A DNA stretch of 58,142 nt, taken from positions 1-58,142 of the forward strand of contig NZ_BMQJ01000032.1 in assembly GCF_014648055.1 (NCBI RefSeq). The letters are read 5' to 3'. Origin of the DNA: Streptosporangium pseudovulgare (GTDB lineage: Bacteria > Actinomycetota > Actinomycetes > Streptosporangiales > Streptosporangiaceae). Under the pieces are notes generated by a model that was given only the letters and a program-made list of their open reading frames with translations, was not told the DNA's origin and did not search any database. Positions 1-8,109 of this stretch are shown here, one piece after another (position 1 is the first letter of the stretch; the number at the start of each line of letters is the position of its first letter). A program made the position numbers and the translations under genes.

Positions 1-153
1 GGACCGGGAGGACCGGGAGGACCGGGAGGACCGGGAGGACCGGGAGGACCGGGAGGACCGGGAGGACCGGGAGGACCGGGAGGACCGGGAGGACCGGGAG
101 GACCAGGAAGACCGGGAAGACCGGGAAGACCGGGAAGACCGGGAAGACCGGGG
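1..153. repeat. 9-bp tandem repeat GGACCGGGA (minisatellite)
   Basis: About a dozen perfect copies of GGACCGGGA are followed by four or five copies of the variant with GGA changed to AGA. The array runs off the left edge of the window, so its full size is unknown. All three plus frames stay open through it, reading Gly-Pro-Gly, Asp-Arg-Glu or Thr-Gly-Arg; the Asp-Arg-Glu frame has the best third-position GC and stops at 254-256. It may be the C-terminal tail of an upstream gene or a non-coding array; the sequence alone does not decide. Confidence 0.9.
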
Positions 154-411
154 GAGAGGCCGCGGGGGCGGGGCCTCGGAAAGACCGTGGAACGGGTGGG
201 AGGACCGCGAGGAGAACGCGAAAAGGCCGGGTGGAGACCGCGAGAGGTTCCGGTGAGATCGCGGGAAGCCTGTCGGGAGTGACGGGGAGGCGTTCCTTAC
301 CCTGGTGGGAACCCTGTTGGGACAGAGGCAGTCAACTACACGTCGCAAGCCGGTAGGTTTGCCTCCTGACGCCCATGCCCACCGATCGACCGCGAACAGG
401 AGATCTGCCGC

Positions 412-1644
412 ATGTCGCCCTATCTACTGGGTTTGCGCCTCTCCGGGCGGCGGGTGCTCGTCGTGGGCGGTGGACGCGTCGCCCAGCGGCGGGTTCCGGC
501 GCTGCTCGACGCCGGCGCGCTGGTCACCGTCATCTCCCCGGAGGTCACCCACGCCCTCGACGACCTCATCGCGGCCGGCCGCGTGACCTGGGAGGCCAGG
601 CCGTACGAGGTGGGTGACCTGGACGGGGCCTGGCTGGTGCAGGCATGCACCGACGACCGGGCGGTGAACGCGGCGGTGGCCGCCGAGGCGGAGGCCAAGC
701 GGATCTGGTGCGTACGCGCGGACGACAGGGAGGCGTCGGCGGCGTGGACCCCCGCCCGCGGGCGGGTCGACGAGATCGACGTTGCGGTCACCGCGGGCGG
801 TGATCCCCGCCGGGCGGCGGGGATCCGGGACGCCGTGGTGGCGGCGTTGCGCGACGGCACGATCGACGCCCGGCGCGGCCGTACCAAACCGGTGGGCGTG
901 GCGCTGGTCGGCGGAGGCCCGGGGGACCCGAGCCTGATCACGGTGCGCGGCCGGCAGCTGCTCGCCCAGGCCGACGTGGTCGTCGCCGACCGGCTCGCGC
1001 CGCGAGCCCTGCTCGACGAGCTTCCCTCCGACGTCGAGCTGATCGACGCCGCGAAGGTCCCCTACGGCCGGTCCATGCTTCAGGAGGAGATCAACAGGCT
1101 GCTGGTCGAGCGCGCCAAGCAGGGCAAGTTCGTGGTCCGCCTCAAGGGGGGCGATCCGTTCGTCTTCGGGCGCGGCGGGGAGGAGATGCTCGCCTGTGCC
1201 CGCGAGGGCATCCCGGTCATCGTCGTGCCGGGCATCACCAGCCCCGTCGCGGTACCCGCCGCGGCGGGCGTGCCGGTGACGCACCGCGGCGTCAGCCAGG
1301 AGTTCCATGTGGTGTCGGTCCACGTTCCGCCCGGCGATCCCCGGTCGACCGTCGACTGGCCGAACCTGGCGAATTCCAATGGAACCCTGGTGCTCATGAT
1401 GGCCGTCGAACGAATCGGAGTAATCGCCGAAACTCTTCTCCAAGAAGGACGTTCGCCGGAAACTCCCGTGATGGTGGTACAGGACGGTACTCTTCCCACC
1501 CAACGGGCTCTCCACGCGACGTTGTCCACCGTGGCGGAGCGCGTGACCGCGGCCGGGATCCGGCCACCTGCGATCGTGATCGTCGGCGATGTCGTGAAGA
1601 TCGGCCAGGAGGTCGATATGGTTCGAGCGGAGCGCGTACCGTGA
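412..1644 (+). CDS. cysG: siroheme synthase (precorrin-2 dehydrogenase / uroporphyrinogen-III C-methyltransferase)
   Basis: Fusion protein of 410 residues that makes siroheme, the cofactor of assimilatory sulfite and nitrite reductases, from uroporphyrinogen III. The N-terminal part has the NAD-binding Rossmann motif VLVVGGGRVAQRR starting near residue 15 (precorrin-2 dehydrogenase). The C-terminal part from about residue 164 is the SAM-dependent methyltransferase, with GGGPGDPSLIT and KGGDPFVFGRGGEE (residues 245-258). It is shorter than E. coli CysG (457 residues), mainly between the two domains, so whether chelatase activity is kept is uncertain. The ATG follows an AGGAG motif at about 398. 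Its stop overlaps the next gene by 4 bp (GTGA), so the two are probably translationally coupled. Confidence 0.93.
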   Translation: MSPYLLGLRLSGRRVLVVGGGRVAQRRVPALLDAGALVTVISPEVTHALDDLIAAGRVTWEARPYEVGDLDGAWLVQACTDDRAVNAAVAAEAEAKRIWCVRADDREASAAWTPARGRVDEIDVAVTAGGDPRRAAGIRDAVVAALRDGTIDARRGRTKPVGVALVGGGPGDPSLITVRGRQLLAQADVVVADRLAPRALLDELPSDVELIDAAKVPYGRSMLQEEINRLLVERAKQGKFVVRLKGGDPFVFGRGGEEMLACAREGIPVIVVPGITSPVAVPAAAGVPVTHRGVSQEFHVVSVHVPPGDPRSTVDWPNLANSNGTLVLMMAVERIGVIAETLLQEGRSPETPVMVVQDGTLPTQRALHATLSTVAERVTAAGIRPPAIVIVGDVVKIGQEVDMVRAERVP

Positions 1645-4600
1645 AGTCGCCTGCCAACAGGCCCCCCCACCAGGGCGAACGTGATCGCTGGCTCGCCCGC
1701 GCCTCCCGGGAGTCCTCCGGCGGCACCGCTCCGGACGACGCCGAGTCACCCGGGGAGCAGACCCTCGCCTTCGGAGCCATCGGCCCCGCTCACGACCCCC
1801 GCTCGCCCGGCCGCCCCCCGGCCGGCGAGGACGCGGGCGGATCCGCCGCCCCGTCCGCCGACGACCCGATGGCCGCCTTCCGCGCCGCCGCGGCGGCGGC
1901 CCAGGCGAGGATCGCGGCCCTGACCGGCGACGCGCCCGCGTCTCGCGAGGACGCCGCCGGACCGTCGGCGCCGGTCACCGGATCAGCCCGGCCCGCAGGC
2001 GGAGCACCCGTACGGCCCGCCGCCCCCGGGCGGCCCGTGAGCGGAGCGTCCGCGCGACCCGATGCTCCCGGACGGCCCACAGGCGTGCCCGCGCGCCCCG
2101 CGGGTGAGGCGCCCACGCGGAGCGGGGCCGCCTCCCCGGCGGCGAACGGCCCCGCCGGCCCGCCGGCGAACGATCCGCTCGCGGACTTCCGTGCCGCCGC
2201 GACGGCTGACGACCCGATGGCCGCCTTCCGCGCCGCCGCGGCGGCGGCCCAGGCGAGGATCGCGGCTTTGACCGGCGGCACTCCCGCGCCCCCGGTGGGT
2301 GGCCATGACGCCTCATCACCGACCCCGGCGAGCGGTGCTCCCGTGGAGAAGGCCCTTGCGAACGGTGCCCCGGCATCCTCTCCCGGCCGCGCAGCCGCGG
2401 AACCGGGCCGGTCCGGGGATGGGTCCGCGTCCGCCCGCACCGGTGACGACGCCGGTGAGGGCACCGGCGGGAGCGGAGAGGCCACCGGAGCCGCGCCCAC
2501 TCCCGTCGTGGCCGGTCCCGCCGGAGATGCGGACTTCGCCCGCGACCGGGACCCCGCACACGATGAGGCACTCGCGGACGTCCCGGACTCCGTCGTGTCC
2601 GAGGCGGCGCACGAGTCGGTTTCCGTGCGTGATGGGGCCTCCGGGGATGTTCTGGGCTTCACTGTGGCGGAGGCCGTACCCGCTTCGGATCCTGTCGTGT
2701 CCGAGGCGGCGCATGAGCCGGTTTCCGTGCGTGATGGGGCCCCCGGGGATGTTCCGGGCTTCACTGTGGCGGAGGCCGTACCCGCTTCGGGCCCTGTCGT
2801 GTCCGAGGCCGCGCACGAGTCGGTTTCCGTGCGTGATGGGGCCCCCGGGGACGTCCCGGACTCCACTGCGGCCGAGGCCGTACCCGCTTCGGATCCCGCC
2901 GTGTCCGAGGCCGTACCCGTTCCGGATCCCGTGGCCGAGGCCCCGCGTGTCTCGGGCCCCGCGCGCGGTTCGGGTCCCGGAGAGGACCCGGACCCCACGC
3001 GGGAACCGGCTCCCGGGAAGAGCCCGGCCGCCACGCATGATCACCGCCCCGCGCACGATCCCCGCCCCGTGGACGGCCCGGACCGGATGCGGGAGACCCC
3101 GCTGCCCGACGCCGCCGCCGACCTCCTGGGCCGCGCGCTCGCGGCCGTGCGCGAGGGTGTCACCGGCCTGCGGTTCGGCCTCGACCTGCCCGGGGCCGAG
3201 GAGTCGCGGCGGACCCAGGAGGAGATCCTCGCCCAGCTCGACGACTACGTGATCCCCCGGGTCCGCACGAGCACCGCCCCGGCGCTGGTGGTCATCGCGG
3301 GCTCGACCGGCGCGGGCAAGTCCACGTTGCTCAACACCCTGGCCGGGGCCCGGGTCAGCCCCACCGGCGTGCGCCGTCCGACCACCGCCACCCCGGTCCT
3401 CGCCTGCCACCCCGATGACCGCGACTGGTTCGCCAAGGGTGACGTGCTGGGGAGTCTGCGCCGGCAGGAGGCCGTCCCGGCGGCGGTCGGCCGTGACTCC
3501 CTGGTGCTCGCCCCCGCCGAGAGCCTCCCGGTGGGCATGGCCCTGCTCGACACCCCCGACATCGACTCGGTCGTCGAGGAGAACCACGAGATCGCCCACC
3601 GCATGCTCGACGTGGGTGATTTATGGATATTTGTCACCACAGCAGCTCGCTACGCCGACGCTCCGGTGTGGCGGCTGCTGCGTCTGGCCAAGGAGCGCGG
3701 GGCCGAACTGGCCATCGTGCTCTCCCGGGTGCCGCCCAAGTCGCGTGACGTGGTCACCAAGCACTTCTTCAGGATGCTGGCCGAGTACGGCCTGGGCGAG
3801 GTCGAGCGCTTCGTCGTCGACGAGAGCAAGGTCACCGGCGGCATGCTCCCCGCCCGCGAGGTCGCCGACCTCCACGACTGGCTGACCGGGCTGTCCATCG
3901 ACGAGCAGCGCCGGGCACGGGCCGTACAGGCGACGCTGTCCGGGGTGCTCGACAGCTTCCGCACCCGGATGCCCGCGCTGGCCCGGCAACTGGAGTTCCA
4001 GGTCGCGTTCCGGGGCGAGCTCCGCCGGGACGTGGACGCCGTCTACGGCGGGGCGCTGGCCGCGATAGAGAAGGCGACCGGTGACGGCTCACTGCTCTGC
4101 GGCGAGGTGCTCGCCCGCTGGCAGGACTTCGCGGGCTCGGGCGACCTCATGCGGACCCTCCACCTGCGCAGACCCGGCCGGTTCGCGGGCAAGGCGGGTC
4201 AGCAGGCCCCCGAGCGGCTCACCGCGCTGAAGGCCGCGCTCCGGGCGGGCCTGGAGTCCGTCGTCATCTCGGCGGCGCAGCGGGCCGCAGAGGAGGCCGT
4301 CGCACGCTGGCTGCGGCGGCCCGGCACGGACAAGATCCTGGCCGCCGCCCCGGACCTCGGCAGCGCCTCCGACGACCTGGCGCGCAGGACCGGCCGTACC
4401 ATCGCCGCCTGGCAGGACCACATCGTCGAACTGATCCGCACCGAGGGCGTGACCAAGCGGTCGGTGGCGCGGCTGGTCTCGTTCGATGTCGAGTCGCTGG
4501 CGCTGGTCTTCACGGTGGGACTGCTCGGGCAAGGCTCGGCGGAGACCGGGCCCGGCCCCGGGACGCTGCCGCAGCGGCTGGTCAACGCCCTGCTGGGGGC

Positions 4601-4814
4601 CGAGTCGGTGCGGACCATCGGTGCCAGGGCCCGCAGCGACCTGCGCGCCCGGATCGGCGCGATCTTCGACGACGAGACGTCGCGTCACACCCGGGTCCTC
4701 GACGGCGCGGGCGTGCCCGACGAGTCCGCCGCCACCCGCCTCTACCAGGCGGCGTACAACCTTGAAGTGGTCCGCGCGGGACGAAGCGCCCCCGCGGTGA
4801 ACGAGGAACGGTAA
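1641..4814 (+). CDS. dynamin-like large GTPase with long repetitive N-terminal region (DynA-like)
   Basis: 1057 residues starting at a GTG that overlaps the cysG stop. The first ~490 residues are Ala/Pro/Gly/Asp-rich and look disordered; they carry two copies of a helical motif DDPMAAFRAAAAAAQARIAA (from about residues 74 and 190) and a 34-residue tandem repeat (about residues 318-425). The GTPase domain follows: P-loop GSTGAGKST near 554-562, G2-like segment SPTGVRRPTTATP, G3 LLDTPDID. A helical C-terminal half follows. With the next GTPase it resembles the dynA-dynB sporulation dynamins of Streptomyces, which stabilise FtsZ rings; that equivalence is inferred from pairing and domain layout. 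The family is sometimes mislabelled ABC transporter because of the P-loop. Confidence 0.75.
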   Translation: MKSPANRPPHQGERDRWLARASRESSGGTAPDDAESPGEQTLAFGAIGPAHDPRSPGRPPAGEDAGGSAAPSADDPMAAFRAAAAAAQARIAALTGDAPASREDAAGPSAPVTGSARPAGGAPVRPAAPGRPVSGASARPDAPGRPTGVPARPAGEAPTRSGAASPAANGPAGPPANDPLADFRAAATADDPMAAFRAAAAAAQARIAALTGGTPAPPVGGHDASSPTPASGAPVEKALANGAPASSPGRAAAEPGRSGDGSASARTGDDAGEGTGGSGEATGAAPTPVVAGPAGDADFARDRDPAHDEALADVPDSVVSEAAHESVSVRDGASGDVLGFTVAEAVPASDPVVSEAAHEPVSVRDGAPGDVPGFTVAEAVPASGPVVSEAAHESVSVRDGAPGDVPDSTAAEAVPASDPAVSEAVPVPDPVAEAPRVSGPARGSGPGEDPDPTREPAPGKSPAATHDHRPAHDPRPVDGPDRMRETPLPDAAADLLGRALAAVREGVTGLRFGLDLPGAEESRRTQEEILAQLDDYVIPRVRTSTAPALVVIAGSTGAGKSTLLNTLAGARVSPTGVRRPTTATPVLACHPDDRDWFAKGDVLGSLRRQEAVPAAVGRDSLVLAPAESLPVGMALLDTPDIDSVVEENHEIAHRMLDVGDLWIFVTTAARYADAPVWRLLRLAKERGAELAIVLSRVPPKSRDVVTKHFFRMLAEYGLGEVERFVVDESKVTGGMLPAREVADLHDWLTGLSIDEQRRARAVQATLSGVLDSFRTRMPALARQLEFQVAFRGELRRDVDAVYGGALAAIEKATGDGSLLCGEVLARWQDFAGSGDLMRTLHLRRPGRFAGKAGQQAPERLTALKAALRAGLESVVISAAQRAAEEAVARWLRRPGTDKILAAAPDLGSASDDLARRTGRTIAAWQDHIVELIRTEGVTKRSVARLVSFDVESLALVFTVGLLGQGSAETGPGPGTLPQRLVNALLGAESVRTIGARARSDLRARIGAIFDDETSRHTRVLDGAGVPDESAATRLYQAAYNLEVVRAGRSAPAVNEER
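1860..1932 (+). repeat. dispersed 73-bp repeat, copy 1
   Basis: About 73 bp encoding DDPMAAFRAAAAAAQARIAA plus flanks recurs at 2208-2280 with only about two mismatches, both in the dynamin-like gene. The encoded segment is a predicted amphipathic Ala-rich helix in otherwise disordered sequence. Confidence 0.85.
2208..2280 (+). repeat. dispersed 73-bp repeat, copy 2
   Basis: Second copy of the helix-coding repeat at 1860-1932, offset by 348 bp (in frame). The near identity at synonymous positions argues for recent duplication or gene conversion. Confidence 0.85.
2592..2933 (+). repeat. 102-bp tandem repeat (34 codons) inside the dynamin-like gene
   Basis: Three full copies begin at 2592, 2694 and 2796, and a partial fourth at 2898. 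Each starts with codons for V-V-S-E-A-A-H and contains SVRDGA and VAEAVPAS. The period is a multiple of three, so copy-number change would keep the frame. The copies are almost identical at the DNA level. Confidence 0.92.
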
Positions 4815-4821
4815 GCGAGCG

Positions 4822-6465
4822 ATGACCACCGTTGGCACCACCCGGACCCGGCAGGGGATCGGCGTCCGGCTCGCCGCACTGGCCCGGGTCGTGGAACTGG
4901 GATCGGGCAGAGTCGACCCCGAGCTCCTCACCGGCTCGGGGCAGCTGCTGCTGCGCGCCGGCGACCGGCTCAAGCTCTCCTCCGAGCACACCGTGGTCGC
5001 GCTCGCGGGAGGCACCGGAAGCGGCAAGTCGACCCTGTTCAACGCGATCTCCGGCCTGGAGCTGTCGCCGACCGGGGTCCGCCGCCCCACGACGGCCCGC
5101 ACCCATGCCTGCGTGTGGGGTCTGGACGGCGCCGGTCCGCTGCTCGACTGGCTGCAGATCCAGTGGCGGCACCGCTTCGCCAGGGCCAGCGCCCTGGACC
5201 GGGGCGAGGGCCGGCTGCACGGGCTGATCCTGCTCGACCTGCCCGACCACGACTCCATCCGGGCGCTCACCGACACCGAGGCCGACCGGCTCATCCAGGT
5301 CGCCGACCTCGTGGTGTGGGTGCTCGACCCGCAGAAGTACGCCGACGCCTCCACTCACCGCCGCTACGTCACCGAGCTGGCCGGGCACGACGCGGTGACG
5401 ATCTTCGTGCTCAACCAGGTCGACCGTCTGGAGCCGGAGGAGCAGGCCGAGTGCGTCTCCGACCTGGCGGACCTGCTGCGCCGCGAAGGGGTCACCGACC
5501 CCGTCATCGTCACCGCCTCCGCGCTCACCGGGGCGGGCGTGGACGAGCTGAAGGCCGTCCTCGCCGGGACCGTCACCAGGCGCCGGGCGGCGGTCCAGCG
5601 CATCGAGGCCGACCTGGACCGGCTCACCGCGCGGCTGACGAAGGCCATGCCCGCCGAGGAGGCCCCCGCCGCCCCCGTGTCCGTCGACGAGGCCCGCAGG
5701 ATCGGCCTGACCGACGCCCTCTGCGACGCGGTCGGCGTGCCCGCGGTCGGGGAGGCCATGGAGAACGTGTACGGCGTGCGGGCGGCGGAGTGGCTGGGCT
5801 GGCCGTACGCCCGCTGGGCCGCCAGGCTCCGGCCCGACCCGCTGAGCAGCCTGCGCCTGGGCGGCCTGAAGGAGGAGATCCGCGGCCTGGCCGGAGGCGC
5901 GGTCAGCGCTCAGCCCGCCGAGGTGGACAACGCGGTGCACGCCCTGGCCGACGGCCTGGCCACCGGCATGCACGAGGCGTGGCGCAACGGGATCAGGGAC
6001 GCGGCGCGTTCCCACGCGGACCGGCTTCCCGGGGTGCTCTCCGAGGAGCTGTCGGAGGTGGCGCCGCGCCTCGACCGGGTTCCCACCTGGTGGCGGCTGG
6101 TGCGGATCTGGCAGTACCTGCTCGTCCTGCTCTTCGTGGCCGGTCTCGCCTGGGCGGGCACGGCTCTCGCCTACGGCGTGTTCGGCGTGGGGAAGCCGCC
6201 CGCGGCGCTGGAGTTCTTCGCGGACGCGGCCTCGCTCCCGTGGGTGGGGCTGATGATGTTCTCGGTCCTGGGGCTCGGCGTGCTCTCCGCCACGGCCGCC
6301 CGCAACGTCGTCGCGATGCGGGCGGAGACCGAGCGGGAACGCCTGGAGCGGGAGATGCGCCGCAGGGTGGCCGCGGTGGCCGGAGAGCTGGTGATCGAGC
6401 CGGTGGAGCGGGAGCTGGCCAGGTACGACGAGTTCTACGCCGCCATGCGCGGCGTCCAGGGGTGA
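4822..6465 (+). CDS. membrane-anchored dynamin-like GTPase (DynB-like)
   Basis: 547 residues, starting 7 bp after the previous gene with GAGGAACGG upstream as SD. Visible GTPase motifs: P-loop GGTGSGKST (about 64-72), the same SPTGVRRPTTA segment as its partner, G3 LLDLPDHDS, and G4 NQVD (about 197). Two hydrophobic segments near residues 433-455 and 475-495 look like a transmembrane hairpin, followed by a charged C-terminal helix. Dynamin-like proteins often work as pairs in which one member is membrane anchored, which fits this operon. Likely role: septation or membrane remodelling during sporulation (inference). A hairpin terminator follows immediately. Confidence 0.78.
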   Translation: MTTVGTTRTRQGIGVRLAALARVVELGSGRVDPELLTGSGQLLLRAGDRLKLSSEHTVVALAGGTGSGKSTLFNAISGLELSPTGVRRPTTARTHACVWGLDGAGPLLDWLQIQWRHRFARASALDRGEGRLHGLILLDLPDHDSIRALTDTEADRLIQVADLVVWVLDPQKYADASTHRRYVTELAGHDAVTIFVLNQVDRLEPEEQAECVSDLADLLRREGVTDPVIVTASALTGAGVDELKAVLAGTVTRRRAAVQRIEADLDRLTARLTKAMPAEEAPAAPVSVDEARRIGLTDALCDAVGVPAVGEAMENVYGVRAAEWLGWPYARWAARLRPDPLSSLRLGGLKEEIRGLAGGAVSAQPAEVDNAVHALADGLATGMHEAWRNGIRDAARSHADRLPGVLSEELSEVAPRLDRVPTWWRLVRIWQYLLVLLFVAGLAWAGTALAYGVFGVGKPPAALEFFADAASLPWVGLMMFSVLGLGVLSATAARNVVAMRAETERERLEREMRRRVAAVAGELVIEPVERELARYDEFYAAMRGVQG

Positions 6466-6505
6466 CACCCGGCCTTCGAGCCTTTCGAGGCTTTTAGGGG
6501 CCTTT

Positions 6506-6524
6506 AGGGACCCTTTGGGTCCTT
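6506..6524 (+). terminator. hairpin GGACCC-TTT-GGGTCC
   Basis: Inverted repeat 6508-6513/6517-6522, extended by A-U and G-U pairs, 40 bp after the DynB-like gene and before the ssb-like gene. The surrounding 6481-6535 is built of CCTTT and AGG-type short repeats. Confidence 0.55.
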
Positions 6525-6698
6525 TCAGGTCCTTGGTACGGCGAGCGGCGTTCCCCTGGGGGCCGGGATTTTCCACAGGGCCCGGGCGTGTTCGCGCGGC
6601 TGTCCACAGAACGGAGTTCGGCGGCCCGTGCCGGTGGCGGCACGGGCCATCGTGTCTTCAGGTCGCGGGCAGCCCGCCCGCCTTCACGGGAGATCACG

Positions 6699-7601
6699 AT
6701 GAACGACATCCAGATCACGCTGACCGGCAACGTCGCGGCCCCGCCGCGCCAGCACACCTTCCCCGACGGCAGCCGGGTCACCTCGCTCAAGGTCGCCTCG
6801 ACCAGCCGTTACTTCGACAGGGACAACCAGCAGTGGTGCAACGGCGAGACGACATACTTCGGAGTCCGCTGCTTCCGCGGGCTCGCCGACAACGTCGCCC
6901 AGTCGGTACGGCTCGGCCAGCCGATCGTCGTGCAGGGGCGGCTGCGGATCCGCGAGTTCGTCCACGAGGGCGAGCGTCGTTTCATGCCCGAGGTGGAGGC
7001 CAGCTCGCTCGGGCACGACCTGCGCTGGGGCCTCGGGAGCTTCACCAAACCGATGCGGGGCGGGATCGCCCCGTCGCTGGGCCGTGACGAGCGGAGCGAG
7101 CTCGACCACGGGACGCACGACTGGGCCATGGGCGGCCTGGCGGTCCCCACGGCCACGCCCGTCCCCGGCGTCCCGGCGGGATCCGTCCCGGGCGCCGCGG
7201 CGGCGTCCGCTCCGGACCCTGCGGCGGCGTCCGCGCCGGGGGTTTCGGCGGTGTCCGCGCCGGGTGCTCTCATACCGGCCGAGTCCGGCGACGGCGCCGC
7301 CGACGGCCAGGACCCGGCGGTCCGTGACGCGGCCGGAGGGACGGGCGCGGAGGAGGCCGCCATGGAGGAGGCCGCCGCGGGGGCCGCGGCGGAGCGGGCC
7401 GGCGAGGGGAGCGCCGGTGCGGCCCGGCCCGGAGGAGAGGGCGACGGCGCGAGGCGGACCGGTGCGGGGTGGACCGGTGAGGAGAGGCCCGGCGAGACCG
7501 CGCGGAGGCCCTCGGGACGGAGATCCCCGAGGCGGGAGTCACCGGTGCCGGAGGGGGCGGACGAGACGCCGTGGCCCGTCGAGGTGCGCGCGGCGGCCTG
7601 A
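6699..7601 (+). CDS. single-stranded DNA-binding protein paralogue with long low-complexity tail (SsbB-like)
   Basis: 300 residues. Residues 1-115 form an SSB-type OB fold, starting MNDIQITLTGNVAAPP and including SRYFDRDNQQW, TYFGVRCFRGLADN and QPIVVQGRLRIREF. The remaining ~185 residues are Ala/Pro/Gly/Glu-rich and lack the usual DDDIPF-type acidic tip; the end reads ADETPWPVEVRAAA. GGGAG lies 7 nt before the chosen ATG; an in-frame ATG at 6588 has no SD and would add a non-conserved extension. An ssb paralogue next to ettA is also found in M. tuberculosis (Rv2478c/Rv2477c). Streptomyces SsbB, which lacks the acidic tip, acts in sporulation chromosome segregation; a similar role here is inference. 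Confidence 0.82.
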   Translation: MNDIQITLTGNVAAPPRQHTFPDGSRVTSLKVASTSRYFDRDNQQWCNGETTYFGVRCFRGLADNVAQSVRLGQPIVVQGRLRIREFVHEGERRFMPEVEASSLGHDLRWGLGSFTKPMRGGIAPSLGRDERSELDHGTHDWAMGGLAVPTATPVPGVPAGSVPGAAAASAPDPAAASAPGVSAVSAPGALIPAESGDGAADGQDPAVRDAAGGTGAEEAAMEEAAAGAAAERAGEGSAGAARPGGEGDGARRTGAGWTGEERPGETARRPSGRRSPRRESPVPEGADETPWPVEVRAAA

Positions 7602-8109
7602 AGCGGTGACCGGATCGGCCTGAGGGCGATGCCGGCCGGGAGGGTGTTCCGGTCCGGGGTGACGCCGGCTGAGCGGGTGTTCCGGGATCGGGTGCGACGC
7701 CCGCTGAGCGGGTGTTCCGGCGCGAAGGCGTTCCGGCTTGGAAAAGGTGTTCTTCGTATGACGAGGTTCCTGCGGCGGGCTTCCGGTGCCGGGCGGTGTC
7801 CCTCGGGAGACCCGAGGGCTGAGGGGGCATCGGCCGGACGCGGCCGGTGCCTCGCCGGGAGGGCGGTGGCGCCGGTGGAGACGGCCCGATGGTCTTGCCC
7901 GTGCCAGATGCCGGAGCACCTGTCAGGTCCAGGTCACACCCCGCAGCATGGCTGCTCCTTTCCCACACGGTCCGCTCGGCGGGGAGCGGGTCCTTCCACT
8001 CGTGGGCCGCCGGGACACGCGCCCACCCGCTCAAGGTAGCGGTTCCCGTCGCGCGCCGCACACTCCGCAACTATCGTGTTACACATCGTTAGTCGGAGAA
8101 GGGGGCGAC
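7602..8109. other. 508-bp non-coding gap with short repeats
   Basis: No convincing gene. 7640-7735 carries imperfect direct repeats of GCTGAGCGGGTGTTCCGG (copies at 7668-7685 and 7703-7720, a partial at 7642-7652). The last 60 bp become less GC-rich (CTATCGTGTTACACATCG) and probably hold the diguanylate cyclase promoter; AGAAGGGGG at about 8097 is its SD. Confidence 0.6.

Noticed and set aside
1..153. CRISPR array
   Set aside because: Contiguous 9-bp repeats without spacers; a minisatellite.
1641..4814. ABC transporter annotation for the first GTPase
   Set aside because: P-loop GSTGAGKST with G2/G3 motifs and no LSGGQ signature or TM permease; a dynamin-like GTPase.
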